Notes under the pieces: generated by a model
Told to the model about the DNA's origin: nothing
The model's input: only the letters and a program-made list of their open reading frames with translations
Databases searched by the model: none
Source: Ceratorhiza oryzae-sativae
Taxonomy: Eukaryota; Basidiomycota; Agaricomycetes; Cantharellales; Ceratobasidiaceae
Direction: 5' to 3'
DNA: 64,000 nt
NCBI GenBank assembly: GCA_030998015.1
Contig: JARWMV010000233.1
Span: 2,418,001-2,482,000, forward strand
Program-made: the position numbers and the translations under genes
Part shown: positions 1 to 15,725 of the stretch, piece after piece
How positions within the stretch are numbered: position 1 is the stretch's first letter
Layout of the letters: each line of letters opens with the position of its first letter

Positions 1-1637
1 TATAGACTACTTTCATACCATACACGGATTCACTTATCGAAACGACGAGAACCTTCCCCTCGTGTTTCCAGTGTTGGCTGAAACGGTTCAGTTACACAGT
101 TATTCCACGCGGTGGTAAGGCTGTCCCATGACGGTCAAAATATATCGCCAGAGGCCAACAAGCTTTTGCGAGCGGGAATCCCGAACGGAAACCCCAGGGT
201 CCTCGACTTGCCTACCAATTGCGGAAGTTGGTAAGCACATACATTCGGCCCTTGTGTTTTCAAACGCTTTATCCCCTTCTCCGCTTACTAGGGTTCAAGA
301 AATGGCTGTGGCCTACCCAGAGGCGACGTTTGTTTCAGTCGACGTCAAACCTCTGACTCCCCATATACCTCGCCCAAACATTAAATTTGAAATCTACGAT
401 GTTTACGCTGGCATTGCAGAACCTGATGCGACCTTTGATGTTGTTCACGCCAGGCAGTGTGTTACTACGGTATCTATTCAGCTAATTTTTTGTCGATCAA
501 TACTGAGGTATCATTTTGCAAGGTTCCTATGTATAAACAAACGCAAATGTAGTTAGTACGATAGTAATCCCAGCGCGCACCTAGTAAACAAAACCAAACG
601 ACACAAGTAAGATATCGGTCTCGGTGCGTGAACAGCGAATTGACCAGCTTAAGTATCGTAGATTGGAGTGTGAACTAAGTACATCGTTCTCAAGTCTCTA
701 GCTAAGTCTTTTTATACTAATTCAGTCCCGATAAAACCCGGTACACAAGCGAGTGTGCACAAGGTATGTTCCTTCGATGCTTGGGCAGCGTATATGCGTA
801 CCCTCGCTAACTATCTTTCCATATGGCTCTTAGGCCTTCTTTCTAACCAGCCGAATCGCTAGAATAGTCTAGCGATTCCATATTCTTTTGTCTTCTTTCC
901 GTCTCGCGCCTTCGGCGCTTACTTTTGTTTACTTATGTATGGTATTTTTATGTTATGTAATACAATCGTTCCACATTTCGGGGCTACTTGTTAGACCAAA
1001 GACTTCAATCTTTTACTACGAGAAATGCACCGAGTCCTTAAGCCCGGGGGGTTGCTGGTGATCACGGAGATGCCATTCCAAGCATATGAAGGTCAGTAAA
1101 CGAGAATAACATAGCGGCCCTTGACGAGTTTCGTAGAGCCCAGTTTGCTCACTCTGCCATTGTGTGGCTGTAGGAAGTGACCCTTCAAAGATCCTGGAGT
1201 CATCGCCACGACGTGCTGCCGCGCTCCAACTAATCCGTCGGGCTCTAACTGCCCAGGGAGTAGATCTCGCTGCATGGGAAGGAATGGCAACGCGGCTGAG
1301 TCCGAGACATGCTCATTGGAGAGCTGAAATGGGTAGTACAACATCAGGCATGCAGGAGCCGCCATTTTCCACCGGGTTCCACATTCTCAGTATTCGTACC
1401 CGACTAGTTCCTACTGGACCGTGGCACCCGGACGATGCTCAGCAAAAGATTGGAGCTTTGGCCCGAGTATTGTTTTCGAATACATGGAAGTCGCTTCTTC
1501 CAGTTTTCCTGATGATGGGCATGGATGACGCTAAAGCTCAAGCGACGGTCAACAGGGTGCTGGAAGAAGTGGCTGGAGGTCAAACAAAAGGATACCTGAA
1601 ATGTAATAGATGGACTGCCAGAAAGCCTCGCTCCTAG
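1..1637 (+). CDS. Class I SAM-dependent methyltransferase, 5' end outside window
   Basis: A methyltransferase of the type common in fungal secondary metabolism is entered after its first exon. Visible pieces are a motif-I segment ending near 230, the motif II-III exon 292-469 ([18 protein letters not shown]...), the post-I exon 995-1091 ([19 protein letters not shown]) and a C-terminal exon 1174-1637 ending in a stop. Introns 231-291, 470-994 and 1092-1173 all fit GT-AG and keep frame; the same exon borders recur in the paralogue at 11.0-12.4 kb. The middle intron is 525 nt against about 60 nt in the paralogue. Motif I reads DLPTNCGSW, where active family members usually have a GxGxG core. 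A one-base frame change is needed near position 100. The substrate cannot be told; the SAM-fold assignment is firm, activity is doubtful. Confidence 0.75.
853..878. repeat. Perfect 11-bp inverted repeat with 4-nt loop
   Basis: GAATCGCTAGA, loop ATAG, then its exact reverse complement, inside the oversized intron of the methyltransferase. It lies in the part of the intron that has no counterpart in the paralogous gene, so it probably belongs to inserted DNA rather than to the gene. Confidence 0.8.
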
Positions 1638-2150
1638 CGGGACTGCACGTTGAATTGGATTCTCCTAAGGTTATACGATAAGAATTATACACGAATTTCT
1701 TATTACAAACCAGCCGAATGATTTTGTGAATCAAAATAAGGCTAGATGCTGGTGGCTTGATAGTCGAGCCCCCGATAATTGTGATGAATATGGAAACCAG
1801 CCGTTTGATACGCTCTAAAAAATCTTCCAGAGCTCACGTTCCATCGGGTCTCTCACAAACCGGTAACCAAAAGACACGCATCCGAGGACACAAGAGCGAT
1901 TGGGGGCTTGCGGCAAGTTCTTGGGAGTGTTCAAAACCAAATGTAGCCTCCGATAATCGTAAAATCAAGTGGTGAAAATGGCCGATGATGGCTCGAAATA
2001 ACACGCCAGCATCAATTGCAAGCATGACCGGATTTCCTGGTTATTGAGAAATCATATACCACACAATTGAGTGGGACGGCCTGATAGTAATGCAAGCGCA
2101 GTATTACTTATAGTTTAAAACAGACCTCAGACACATTCAGATAGGCTGTG
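1638..2150. other. Intergenic, nothing recognised
   Basis: AT-rich spacer between the methyltransferase stop and the first plausible exon of the next gene. Only short unsupported reading frames are present. Confidence 0.5.
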
Positions 2151-4230
2151 AATGTACGGAATTCCTTGGTGTTGCAAACGTTGATTTAGATCGCGAGGCG
2201 CTTGAATGTATGCAAACGGCTGGCAATGGGTGGTGTGATGTCAATCGCAGACAAACAGAGATAGCCACATCAGTTACTCCGACCAACCAGATCTTGAAAC
2301 CGCCTTTTCTTCATTGTCAACGAAGGGTCAATCTCGGTCAATCCAGAATTTAAACAGTGATTTTCTGCTTCTCAATCCCAACAAGATGGGTGTACCTCTC
2401 GACGAGTATTTGGCGACCAAACGTGATCCTGGGATCCGTAAATATCCCCTCGGCAAGGTCAACTCAGCTATCCAGAATCTCGCGTCAGATGGCAGCAGTT
2501 ATTTTGGCGTATCAATATTAGAAAAGGCCCTTTCCGTTGTCTACTATCCCGAGCAGCTTAATCTTCTGGGCACCAACATCTTGTCCAATTGGCTCACTGC
2601 TATGGAACCATATACAAAGGCATACCCGGTTAGTTTTTCATCCCACCCTAGTGCGGAGCATTTGGTATTAACTGTAAATACAACCTTTTGAAAGATCCTT
2701 CGGTATATTGATGATGCAGATTTATAGTCTCATAAGTATGATCACCTTTCTCATGGAAAACGACAAACTGGCATCGTTTATCGGACTCAACGGGCCAGCC
2801 GCAAAACGTGACAAAACAGGAGTCCTGCCCTTTCTCAACTTTTATACTGCGGTGCTTGAAAATCCAAGAATTGGTGTAGGGGTGGAGGTATTTGAAAATT
2901 ACCCCCCGATATTCTATGGGCAAGCACTCGCTGATGACCGAAACACCGTATTTATCCATAGTATGGGTAGATTCGACTTAAATATTGCCCATTTTCTTGT
3001 CCAGAACATCTACGATTCGCGCGATGGCTTCCTACGGGCGTTCTCTCAGGTTGCCGACTGTGGCTAGTTCCTACTCATTTCGATGACGTGGCTAAAGCTC
3101 TAATTTTCTGCTACTCGGGCTAAAAATCGCCAATTAGCCATCAAGCTCTTAACTTCAAGACATCTGCCGGCGATACTTCACTATCTCCAACCTAATGCGA
3201 TACAAGTCGTTATCATTTCTTCTCGGGGAAATACTGGGCGATAAACACAGTGCGGACATATTCTTCGATTCTTTCTCAGATGCCATGGATTCGGAAGACG
3301 TGGATACTTTGGCTTCTGCCTTCGTGCACCGAATTTCAGATCGGGCAAGTCAAGATAGCATGCTATATCTGGCGTCTTTATCTGATTTACTTCAATGGAT
3401 AAACGGAATAATATACCAGTCAGGCTACCATAAACCATATCCTATTATATTGACCGGGCTACTAGAGCGCTTATGGGACGAGATAAGCTACATTCAGTCC
3501 ACAGAATGCGACTGAAAGCGCTGGATGATGGTTACAAACCATCGTAAACAAGTTATGGGTTATTTGGGGTTAGTATTTCTAAATGTGTAGTTTAATCAAG
3601 AGGCTAAAGGACCGTATCATGTGGTCCAGCGAACGGCTAGACGAGCACGGAGTCCTACGAACTTCGCTGTGGATTATGCCAGCTATCCTTCCCCATTTAG
3701 CTAGGATCGATCTTGTCAATTTGATTGGCCGCCTGCTCTTGCGCCTTGAGATAGATGCTGAAACAAGTGACCCAGAATTTTTTGTTTGTGCGCTTAATTT
3801 TAACTCAAAGTTCAGGAGGAACAATCAACTCCTCGTTTTGTGTAGATGGGGAAGTTACCTTTGTCACGGGGGCCGCCTGTTGTACTTCTAAACCTTTTTC
3901 ATCATTTTCACAACACGCTTATTTCCTATGACCATCTTACGCCAAGTATCGAGAAGACTGGTTGAAAACACTCGGCTACCTTCGGCGGCGCATGGGTGGT
4001 ATATTCACTCCAGACGATCCGGAGCCAAAAAGACTTCGGAACTGTGAATCCGCATGGATTCAAGTGGGCGGGCTCTTTGGATATAGTAATAACAGCAGGT
4101 CTTCCGACGTTCTAAGCTGCTCATATGCGCGATGTGCAGGGGCCTATGATGACAATTCCCATAAAATGAGAGTATGTGATGTTTTTCAAGCCGTGATATC
4201 GTAGCGAGAGGTTTCAGAGACAGTGAGTCT
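2150..4230 (+). CDS. Unrecognised multi-exon protein, possible degenerate MYND finger at C-terminus
   Basis: A run of same-strand open segments separated by intron-like gaps: about 2314-2612, 2740-3065, 3195-3513, 3583-3890 and 3950-4200. They read as a helix-rich soluble protein (for example LASLSDLLQWINGIIYQ and LIGRLLLRLEIDAE), suggesting an alpha-helical repeat or scaffold, but I know no family for it. The last segment contains CSYARCAGAYDD, followed by CDVF and, one frame over, YRSERFQRQ. That order resembles the C-x2-C ... YCS.xCQ..DW layout of a MYND zinc finger with several zinc ligands lost. The true start is not clear; an exon around 2145-2230 may precede the first segment. No signal peptide or membrane segment seen. 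Confidence 0.45.
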
Positions 4231-4259
4231 GGTTTTGGGCTGGTTTTGAAGCTCACCTC

Positions 4260-7040
4260 TTACGGGGCAATTACAGAGCCTGGGAGTCGGACCTCTCTTC
4301 CCATGCTAATTCTTGTCAGGTGTTAGTAGAAAACAAGCTAAATTCGATGGAAATGTGAAGGCAGCTTAGCTTTTATTCGCCCATCGCTTGCCGAATAGCG
4401 CAACATTTTGCTATGTGTTGAAGAATGCAACTGAGGGTCTTTGAAATCAGAACCAATCCTGAGGTTGGCTCCGGTGCCACAATATTCAAAAATGAGTGCG
4501 GTGGGTTTATTGTGGCCGCAATTACGTTGTTGGCCGTAGTTGGGGGCGGTCGTTTCCCAGGCGGACTCCATACTTCAATGGCAGGGTGAGGTTTTCTCTG
4601 TGCTCGGTGGATTAAGGATCTAAATGAGTTCGTGTGCATAAGGCGTTATCTAGGGTCATTTTTTGGTCGTTATTTTTCGTCGCAAAAGCCGCTCCAGGCT
4701 GTTTCGTAGACCCGAGATGGCCATATCCTTCCACGAGCACTCCCGCGAGATAGCCTTCGAGATGACGGCGCCCTGGAAGCCGATTTGAGTTTTAAGAGAC
4801 ATAATTCGCATTTGCAGGTCCAGCATCCGATTATGCTGACGTCCTCCAAGAGTACAATGGTCCCCAAATTTGCCACAGGCGAATACCAACCAATAGGCTA
4901 CCCCCGCATTTGCGTGTGGTTCGGTGTTCAGTGATATGGTCCAGGAGGAAGGTTAAAGAGATATGATAAATTAGGGTCTCGTTTTTATTTGTAATTTCTC
5001 CCTTCTAGCCCTGGCGTATAATTCGTCGTCAGCACGTTGTTATATAGGAATATGCATTATTTGGTTTATTTTGCTTTGAATTCAGAAAGAGACAAGCGCC
5101 ACCGGTTGGGCCTATTTTTGGTTCGCGACAAGCACACCAAGACTAGAATATTAGTCAAACTATCCTAAACTTATTATGTTATAAGTATTATATATTTTCG
5201 TAAGAGGCAACCACGTTGATTACTGATATCAGCAGGCGTATGCGCTCGCCAGCTCAAAACCACTTTGCCTGTCAACCACCCCGTTGTGGATATTCGCCTA
5301 CACTGCCCATTGTTCGTACCAGTGCTATTTCGGCGCCAAACCGTTCCTCAGCTATCGAGCGTTCCCGTGAAGGACTCAATCCAAGTGGCAGTAATCAGGG
5401 GGTTGCTGGATCGCTGGTCATCATTAAATAACAACCTGGTTCCGCGAATTTCCTGACCAACGATCATAGGGTCGAAATGACCTAGCTAGCGGCTTGTATA
5501 CATGGTAGGGCGATAGTAAGCACGTTCTACAAGAGGCCTATTCAATCTACCGTTTTAACTTAGCATGTTTACCCTTCAGTATCATTGAAAGCCTCTTACC
5601 GAACTCTATATAATTTGACGCTCTGGTGTTGGGGGCTGTATACAAATGTCCGTTGAAAATATGCGAGCTGAGTGTCGGATGCAATAGAGCTATCCGAATT
5701 TTATGTATTTTCCTCAAACATTATTGAGCCGATGTTGCTCAGGCGCATCATAAGTGCGTGTACTTCCCTAACCCCTCACGAACACTAGCTTGGCTCGTCC
5801 AGTTGAAGCAACTAGTAGCCGTGGTAATTAAGAGACACGGAAAACGGTGCGACTAACGGATACCGTATACTGGACGAGATTCATCGACTTTGGTTGGAAG
5901 CGCTAGGTGCGCGAATGCCGGAGAACAGCCTTTAAGTTTGGCACGCTCAAAGCAGACACAAGCCCCCGCTACCAGCATACATGTCGTAGCGATCCATATA
6001 TCATGCCCCAGTTCCCCCGTGGACCCGACGAACGTGTCAATCCCAAGATGATACGATCTATTGGTCCTTTCCCTTCACCTTTTGCCATTTGGGAGGGTGC
6101 TGGTTGAGGAACGGCCAAGGAGGAACGAATGCCTATACAAACGCTTAAAATGGTCTCCATGTTCTGACGAACAGCGGACTCACCAGCATTACCGCCAAAA
6201 CCGAAGCCCCAAAAATACCAAAACAGGTTTGTAACGATTGAGTCGCATAGCCCGAGGCAAAAGAGATGACCTAGGTTATACTATAAGTGTTAATGGATAT
6301 GGAGCGAGGCCAACGCGAACTCACCGCAGCCGCAACGAGCGTGTATTGCGCAGTCTTTTCCACCAGCTTTTGGCCTTCGAAATCCTAACAAAGGTACATT
6401 ATAAGATCCAGAATTCTAAATAATCAAGTGATATTGCACGTACTATCTTTCCGTCTATGATAGTTTGTAGCTGGGAGGCCATGGTGGTGATGTTGACGTG
6501 GCTAACTATGAAGCGGAAACGTCACACAGTAACTCAGTCCCCATCAAGGCCAAACAAGCCACTCTGCGCTCGCCGGGCCATAAAATCTTTCCAACAAGAT
6601 TCCCCATATCTCACTATCTACAGCGGCAATCTATGGTGCCCCCACTGTAGAAGCCACAACTTGTCCGTCTAGGTATTGCCAAAGTATTTTTGTATATTCT
6701 AGGCGTGAATATTATCCTTTCTCTCTTATGCATATGATTTTGGTTCAAACAACAATACGTCTATTCAGATTGAATTTTATGCCTTCCGTCGGCCCATCCG
6801 TTTTGTTAATGGCAAAGATTGCCACGCTGAGCATTGCCGTTCATATGACCCTGCAAGAACAACGAGTCAGCCAAACGCCCCAGAGTTGACAGTGTACGAT
6901 TTGGGTTCAGGAATCAGTGAAACCCGGGTTATTGCCCCATGAGCCCCCAAAGGGGAGCGTCGTATAATAGGGAACCGAATGTTCATCTCGAAAGCGTCGC
7001 CAAGGGAGAACAAAAGGCAGACAGTTGCTCACATTTCGAA
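4260..7040. other. Long region without a supported gene
   Basis: About 2.8 kb of AT-leaning DNA. Reading frames are all short, occur on both strands without splice logic and show no recognisable motif. No terminal repeats or tandem arrays were found. Confidence 0.5.
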
Positions 7041-7048
7041 CCAGGTGC

Positions 7049-10067
<3,019 letters not shown>

Positions 10068-11006
10068 TACACTTCGACAGATGGATGATCGACGCTAACT
10101 ATCCAAGGCTGAGCCCCGGATGCAAAATGCTTAGCCGTGAAATGCGCTTTGCCTGGGCTCGAGGGCGCCGTACGCCTCATAATTCTAGTATCTTCGTGTA
10201 GAAACCCACCACGTTGCCCTGTTGCCAAAATCAAACTCATTGTCCTTCCTGTGCCGCACAAGCGGCTCCATCAAATACAATTCTATTCTACTCATCCTTG
10301 TGGGACCCGAATAGCTCACCATTCGCGTCAAGGGGCAATGCTGGGCCAGCCCCATCCAAAACAAAAAGAACGCGATAAAAAAATGACATGATACAGGAGT
10401 TATCAACCATGGCCGCTCACAGGTGAACCTCGAGGGATTTCAGAGGCTCGTGAGCGAACCAGCCCGGTCTTTCAGGTGAAAACCGATCTACCGGCGTGCC
10501 TCATGGCCAATCTTGGTCTAACGGATCACCCTGTAAGCCCACAAAGGCTTGAGATCGCCGGCGGATGTGACAGAGCCAGCACTAACGAGTTAAGCAAGAC
10601 AATTGAAATCCATCAGATAGAGATAACCCATCGATACAACAATGTCAGTCGTAGCTGTACGATGGAATTATAAAACATTGGTAACACTCGCATCTGGGGG
10701 ACTGACTAGGCAAGACGATCTGCATGACCGCATGCTCACCGTCTGTGTGAAACCGTGGGGTTTTCTTCTCTCCGTATTTCCCCTAAAATCTGCCAAGATA
10801 TCGTCAGAATGATGTGTCATTGGAGTTGCACATTACACAGTCGTAGCGAAAATGCATTGCTGCAACCCCAACGTACTGCAGTGCTATTCCTCATTCACAA
10901 ATTAACCGTTGTCCACATAAACATGTTAATATATAACTACTAGCGAACCTTGTGATCACTCAAGCCACGTTCTTCATACGTCTCACCTCCTTGAACAACT
11001 CCCTAT
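10068..11006. other. Intergenic between divergent genes
   Basis: Spacer upstream of both RIX7 (minus) and the second methyltransferase (plus). It should hold both promoters, but I see no clear TATA box or repeated operator-like site. Confidence 0.4.
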
Positions 11007-12412
11007 ATGTACATGGACCCAGAACGCACCCCACCAACTATGTATCTTGTTGACGACATCACACAAGTCGGCACTTCAAGCAACCTACAAGCCATACATG
11101 AAGAGGATGTCTTGTTCTTTGGCACCAACTCCAGTCGGGCCAGCATGAGTACCCTGGCTAGTGACGAAGTTCTCGGTGCGTGGCGAGTATATCTATCCTT
11201 CCCAACAGTGACGATAAGCCCTATACATTCTTCCGCTTCTCCTTTAAAGAGCAACAGTTGACCTTGGTGTCTGCCAGGTTATTTTCGCTCCATAAACGGC
11301 CACACATACGAAGCCGACGAACGAGTTCCGCTGACGTTTCCAACAGATTCGCAAAAGGACCGTCTGAGCGTTGTGTCTCACATCATGACTCGACTCAGCT
11401 ACGACGGCACGAATATACCCCATGAAGCCGACACTTTGCTAAGAGAAAACTAGAGACAACGTTCAAGGGCAGGTCCGAGTTTTGGACCTCGTCACCAACA
11501 GTGGCTCGTGGTATTTTCTTTGTTCTAATCATTTGAATTGTGCTTAGTGCTTGGTTCAGGGTGCGAGAAATGGCTGAAACATACCCCACCATCGACTTTG
11601 TGTCGGTCGATTCGAAACCGCTTATTCCCCACGAGCCGCACCCCAGAATCCGGTTTGAAGTATACGACTTTTTTGCAGAGATCAGAAATTCCGATGCTCT
11701 TTCGATCTGGTGCATATCAGGGATGGGGTGTATGCGGTAAGTATCACGAATATGGGCGAATTTCAACCGCATGTATGTGCGATTCATACCCTGGCCTTAG
11801 ACGAAAGATTTCAACCGTCTATTACGGGAGATCTATCGAGTGCTCAAGCCGGGCGGGATCATAGTTATTACTGAGGTCCCGCTGGCGTTATATGAAGGTA
11901 TGTCACCCCATCAGCTGAACAATGCCCCATACGCTGACCGGTACGACTTCGCCCTTGCAAAGCCAGCAATCCATTGCAAAGCCTTGACGGTGAATCCCAG
12001 CAATCGGCCGCACTACTACACTTCAGAGGTGCACTTGAGGGTCAGGGCATCGATTTGAGTATATGGGATGACTTATCACAACGCCTATCCCCTGAGCATT
12101 CCTTGTGGCAAAATCCACCAACACCACCCGATTCCGGCCGGACTAGTCCACTGCGGGGGTTTCATTCAATTGTCCAAGAGGAGCGGCTCCTCCCTGATGG
12201 TCCGTGGTCAACCAATGAGACCGAGCGGATAGTTGGTGGGCTGGCCCGATTGGTTTTGATGCATACGTGGGCTGGGTTTACGCCCCTGTTAGTGCTGTCA
12301 GGATGGAGAGAGGCTGAAGCGCAAGATTGTGAACAAGGCTTTGGAAGATCTTCGTGGCGACCGGCATCAAGCATATGCCAAGTGTCATAGGTGGTACGCT
12401 AGGAAGATTTAG
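11007..12412 (+). CDS. Class I SAM-dependent methyltransferase paralogue with three apparent frameshifts
   Basis: Paralogue of the gene at the left edge, with a complete 5' end. It begins [17 protein letters not shown]; exon 1 ends at 11175 and exon 2 opens at 11278 with [15 protein letters not shown]. Motif I is [11 protein letters not shown] (about 11475-11510), followed after a roughly 49-nt intron by [17 protein letters not shown], then [18 protein letters not shown] (about 11803-11860) and a C-terminal domain ending near RWYARKI with a stop at 12410-12412. To follow the paralogue, the frame must change near 11450, 11700 and 12325. Either the gene is decaying or the assembly has indels here. 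Motif I lacks two of the three glycines expected for SAM binding. Product and pathway unknown. Confidence 0.7.
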
Positions 12413-12930
12413 TTAATTTGATTCATGTAAATATCAGTTTTTTAGGCTCATGAGCAGCGACTTCGGCGTTCTAGGGGGGTTGATCCTCCAGAAGAATGAG
12501 GCGGCCTCGGCGGTACCCGTGTGCTGCCTCGGGGCCAAGTTGGTCGATCTCTCTCACACCTCTCGGTACCTTGCGAAGACCCATAGCCCAGTCTTCGCCA
12601 CATGGCGCTAAGCCTCAATGCTTCTTATCAGAGATCACGTGTATGTACACGCGACCCCTCCTCCTCGCTTCCCCTCGCACTTGCCTGTTTTGCCTCGGCG
12701 CACGTTCATCAGGTGTCGACTTTCATCGCCTCGCCCTAGACCTCTCATTTTTTTAGCTCCGATCGATGACAGTCTCTCCATGCATTCATATTTCTGTACC
12801 CGATGCGTCTATGTATTAAAGCCCAGCATTTGGTGATATGAAGGCAGGTTACACTCCGAGTGGGGTTGGCCAGCGTGGCTTCCGTTCGGATAACTACTTG
12901 GGGGGGGGGGAGGGGAGTGTCCATACCCAT
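12413..12930. other. Intergenic, with poly-G run
   Basis: Spacer with a G-rich homopolymer at about 12900-12910 followed by AGGGGAG. Nothing gene-like is supported. Confidence 0.4.
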
Positions 12931-12934
12931 TGGT

Positions 12935-13250
12935 GAGGGAGCTACTACAGCCGGGAAAGGCAACGCGGCACTTAGTGCAATACCTAGAGCGGGCAGGAGC
13001 TATATAGAACCGAAAGACCGGGAGCCTAATCACGCGAAGGGATGCTTCGGAGCACTAAAACTGTCGTGGTCCGGCGGACGGCAGGGGGGCGTCGGCTCGG
13101 CTGTCGGGCATTGCTCGGAGCAAAGGGAAGGAGGCTCAAGGGCCGACGATGGGGCGGAATAGAAAGCGTCTTCCTGTACCTAGAGCGTTGTAACTGTCCT
13201 ACATAGCCGCGGGCTGAGCGGACAGAATAAACTGGATTTCAGAAAAAAAA
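12935..13250 (+). mobile_element. 5'-truncated LINE 3' end (copy A) with A-tail
   Basis: The 5' part translates to the C-terminal end of a fungal non-LTR retrotransposon polyprotein (PGKATRHLVQYLERAG then stop). It is followed by a GC-rich 3' untranslated region (GGCAGGGGGGCGTCGGCTCG, CCGACGATGGGGCGGA) ending in AATAAACTGGATTTCAG and a run of nine A. Copy B at 43.9-44.4 kb shares the coding tail, the GC-rich block, the AATAAACTGGA motif and the A-tail. Truncation at the 5' end plus an A-tail is what target-primed reverse transcription leaves. Confidence 0.7.
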
Positions 13251-13477
13251 ACCCACTGGTGGGAATCATCTGCTTACCAATACCCAAGCCGTTGATGCAC
13301 GGAGGTACTGCTTTGCCCCAGCAAGCCTGAATTTTGCCGACTCGGTAGTTGTCCCCCCGTGTTTTCCGGTTTTTTCTTTTCTTGTTCGAAGCCCTAATCC
13401 TTCGAAGCAGGAGGTCCCCTACTACGTGTCCCACCTACGCCAGCGGCTATTTGATGTCGTTGTTCACGATACCCGCC

Positions 13478-13486
13478 ATATAAAAG
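13478..13486 (+). promoter_or_regulatory. TATA box of the secreted-protein gene
   Basis: ATATAAAAG lies 127 nt before the ATG at 13613, followed by a pyrimidine-rich stretch (CTCCCCACCCTCGGCTCTCTTC) typical of fungal transcription start regions. Confidence 0.55.
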
Positions 13487-13612
13487 ACCTATTGTGGCTG
13501 GCGATGAGAGTCAGCTCTGTGCTTTCACCCACTCGAGGTTTGGATTTCTCCCCACCCTCGGCTCTCTTCACATAAGCTCACCTCCCGTCTTGGCCTCAGC
13601 AATATAGGCACT

Positions 13613-13834
13613 ATGCGCGCTAATATCATTGCTAGTCTCGCCATATGTCTCGGCCTTGCTTTAAGCTCGAGAGCTGCTCCATGCTATGATCCAAGCCCAA
13701 CGCCCCAATATGCGGCTGTCACATGCGAGTGCCAGGAGTTTAAAAAGAGAACAGGGTGGACCTTTGATCGTATTATACCCAGGCTATCTGTGGACTCGAT
13801 GGGATCAACGGCAACATTAACAGCGCAAGAAAGG
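13613..13834 (+). CDS. Small secreted protein, unrecognised, probably incomplete
   Basis: The frame opens MRANIIASLAICLGLALSSRA, a good signal peptide with likely cleavage after SRA or RAA, then APCYDPSPTPQYAAVTCECQEF. The mature part has three cysteines within its first third. It ends at 13834 in this frame, but a neighbouring frame continues with GLDGINGNINSAR, so either a one-base shift or an intron near 13790 has been missed and the real protein is longer. Open segments to about 14371 could be later exons. The function is unknown; a secreted effector or wall protein is possible. Confidence 0.5.
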
Positions 13835-14710
13835 TGATTCAACTTGGATTCCTGTTGATAGTTTGTTCACCAAGACCTTGATTCCCACAAGTGTGACATT
13901 GATGGTGTTAATCGTGCTGTACGGGTTCAACGATTCTACAAGATTGTGATGGGTGGGATCCGAGTGACCCGAACAGTTACTGGAGGGCTAAATGCGCAGG
14001 GCCTTGATCTGCGTTTTGATGGCCATGAATTATTGGGGCGGGAGTTGCGTGTGAACCGACGCGTCGGTAATGGCACTCGGCTTGTTGTAATAGCTTACCC
14101 TCAACTTATATTAAGCATCAATTCTCCGCGGACTGGGTCAGCCGAATAGGTTCACAACTGATCCAGGGGCATTAAAGTGCGAGCATTTGAGGATCTTCGG
14201 CTATCAAGTCCCTGGACGCCTTGCAAGTTCAGAGTCGATTGGGTTGAAAATCTGATGAGATACGTCTATTGTTCTTCAGTGGCAGCTGATTCCGCAAGCC
14301 AAGACGAATTGCAGCGGTTGGTAACAACGTGTAGAGGCACAATCCGCCTATCGAGCTGGATTGGTGGGTAACTGACACTACACGATTCATTTGTTATCTA
14401 AATTATCAACTAGATTAAATGCCCGTGACCGAGCAGGGCACCTTGTTCGTTTGACACTGTTTCTGAGCCACTTCTTGGCAGTTGTACGAAAGTCACGGAG
14501 TATTGGCTCTTTGGGTGCATTCAGATATGTACATATATACGCGTAATTCAGAACAGTTACGGAATCAGTAATTTGGTTCAGTTATAAAACAAGGGTCTTA
14601 GTTCAGTTATGGTACGAGAGATTGATTCAGTTCTGGAGGAATTGTTCATTTGGGTACCTTAATCTGGTACAAACCAGTTTAGTGCGTGTCGGTACTATCA
14701 ATAGTGGGAC
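13835..14710. other. Downstream of secreted-protein gene, no firm feature
   Basis: Contains two modest plus-strand frames (13946-14149 and 14177-14371) that may be exons of the upstream gene but carry no motif. The part after 14371 is AT-rich and empty. Confidence 0.35.
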
Positions 14711-14714
14711 ATAC

Positions 14715-15725
14715 TTACCTAAGCAGTACGGATTCGCTCAAGCTAGAGCTTGGCTCATCACTGCTAGGGCCACGGTTGTGAAACATAGTACCGTTGTTGG
14801 CCTTTGAAGGCACGAGCGAGACCTTGACTGGCTGATCAATAACCTCAATTTCGTCAATGGCTGCAACGAAGTGCGAGGCCGTGTTGCCTGGGCACTTCAG
14901 GAGTTTGTGTGTGAGAATGAGCATGACTTGTGCGATAGCACCAGGCAAAACCGTGCTGTATTCGGTTGGGCACAAAGGCAAATCGCGAGGACCATGCATT
15001 TACACGCAGAGCGGGTTGAAAGAGTGTGTCTTAGCTGCTTTGAGGAACACGGAATGGTTGAACTGGTACGCTGATGGTTCAAAAAGCTCGCGCTCGCTGT
15101 CAAGCTCTGCGAATCGGAATAACACTTAGTATTATCCAATAATCAATAAACCCGTAGCTGACCTTAAAGGTTAATTTGACTATTGTCAAAGCCTGAAGAA
15201 TGAACATAAGAAATCAATACAAACAGATTTTGTTTGTGAGCCAAGTCAGCATACCATTTGCTTCAACGCCAGGTTCTTCATCTAAGCAACAAGTCTTTCA
15301 GATAGACAATTTTGAATCAATAAACGTGCACTGGATACCAATGCTTGATTCTGTGTTTGAAACCAACGTCAACCTTTCCAGTTCTTTGGCGCTACGCTTC
15401 TAATTGTTACGAGGCCAAAATCAATTCATCACGCATGGCTGTGAGAACAACTCACATCAAACCAGCTGTGAATGAATTGAAGAGAACCCTACTGCCTCAC
15501 AGATCGGGAACCCGGCCTTGGTCACAGGGAGGACATGCTGGAATAGCAAGAAGGTTGTTGGTGTATGCAGGTATTCAGCGTGGTAAAGTGGGTGGCTCGG
15601 CTGGAGCGCCACACCAGTGACAACGGAACCACGGCTGCGATCAAGTTTTCCAGAGCACAGCGCCTTGCCCTCAAATTCCATGTTGGCTGAATACGCATAC
15701 TAACGAAACCGAGCTTACCTACCAA
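14715..15725 (-). other. Possible minus-strand gene fragment
   Basis: Two minus-strand open segments (15681-15457 and 14999-14715) are compatible with exons of one decayed gene. The second reads PGAIAQVMLILTHKLLKCPGN and looks protein-like in composition. No domain recognised; it could be a relic of a transposon or of a cellular gene. Confidence 0.25.

Noticed and set aside
12898..12915. Poly-G runs here and at 32098-32110 as regulatory quadruplexes
   Set aside because: Single long G runs without neighbouring tracts; homopolymers of uncertain true length.
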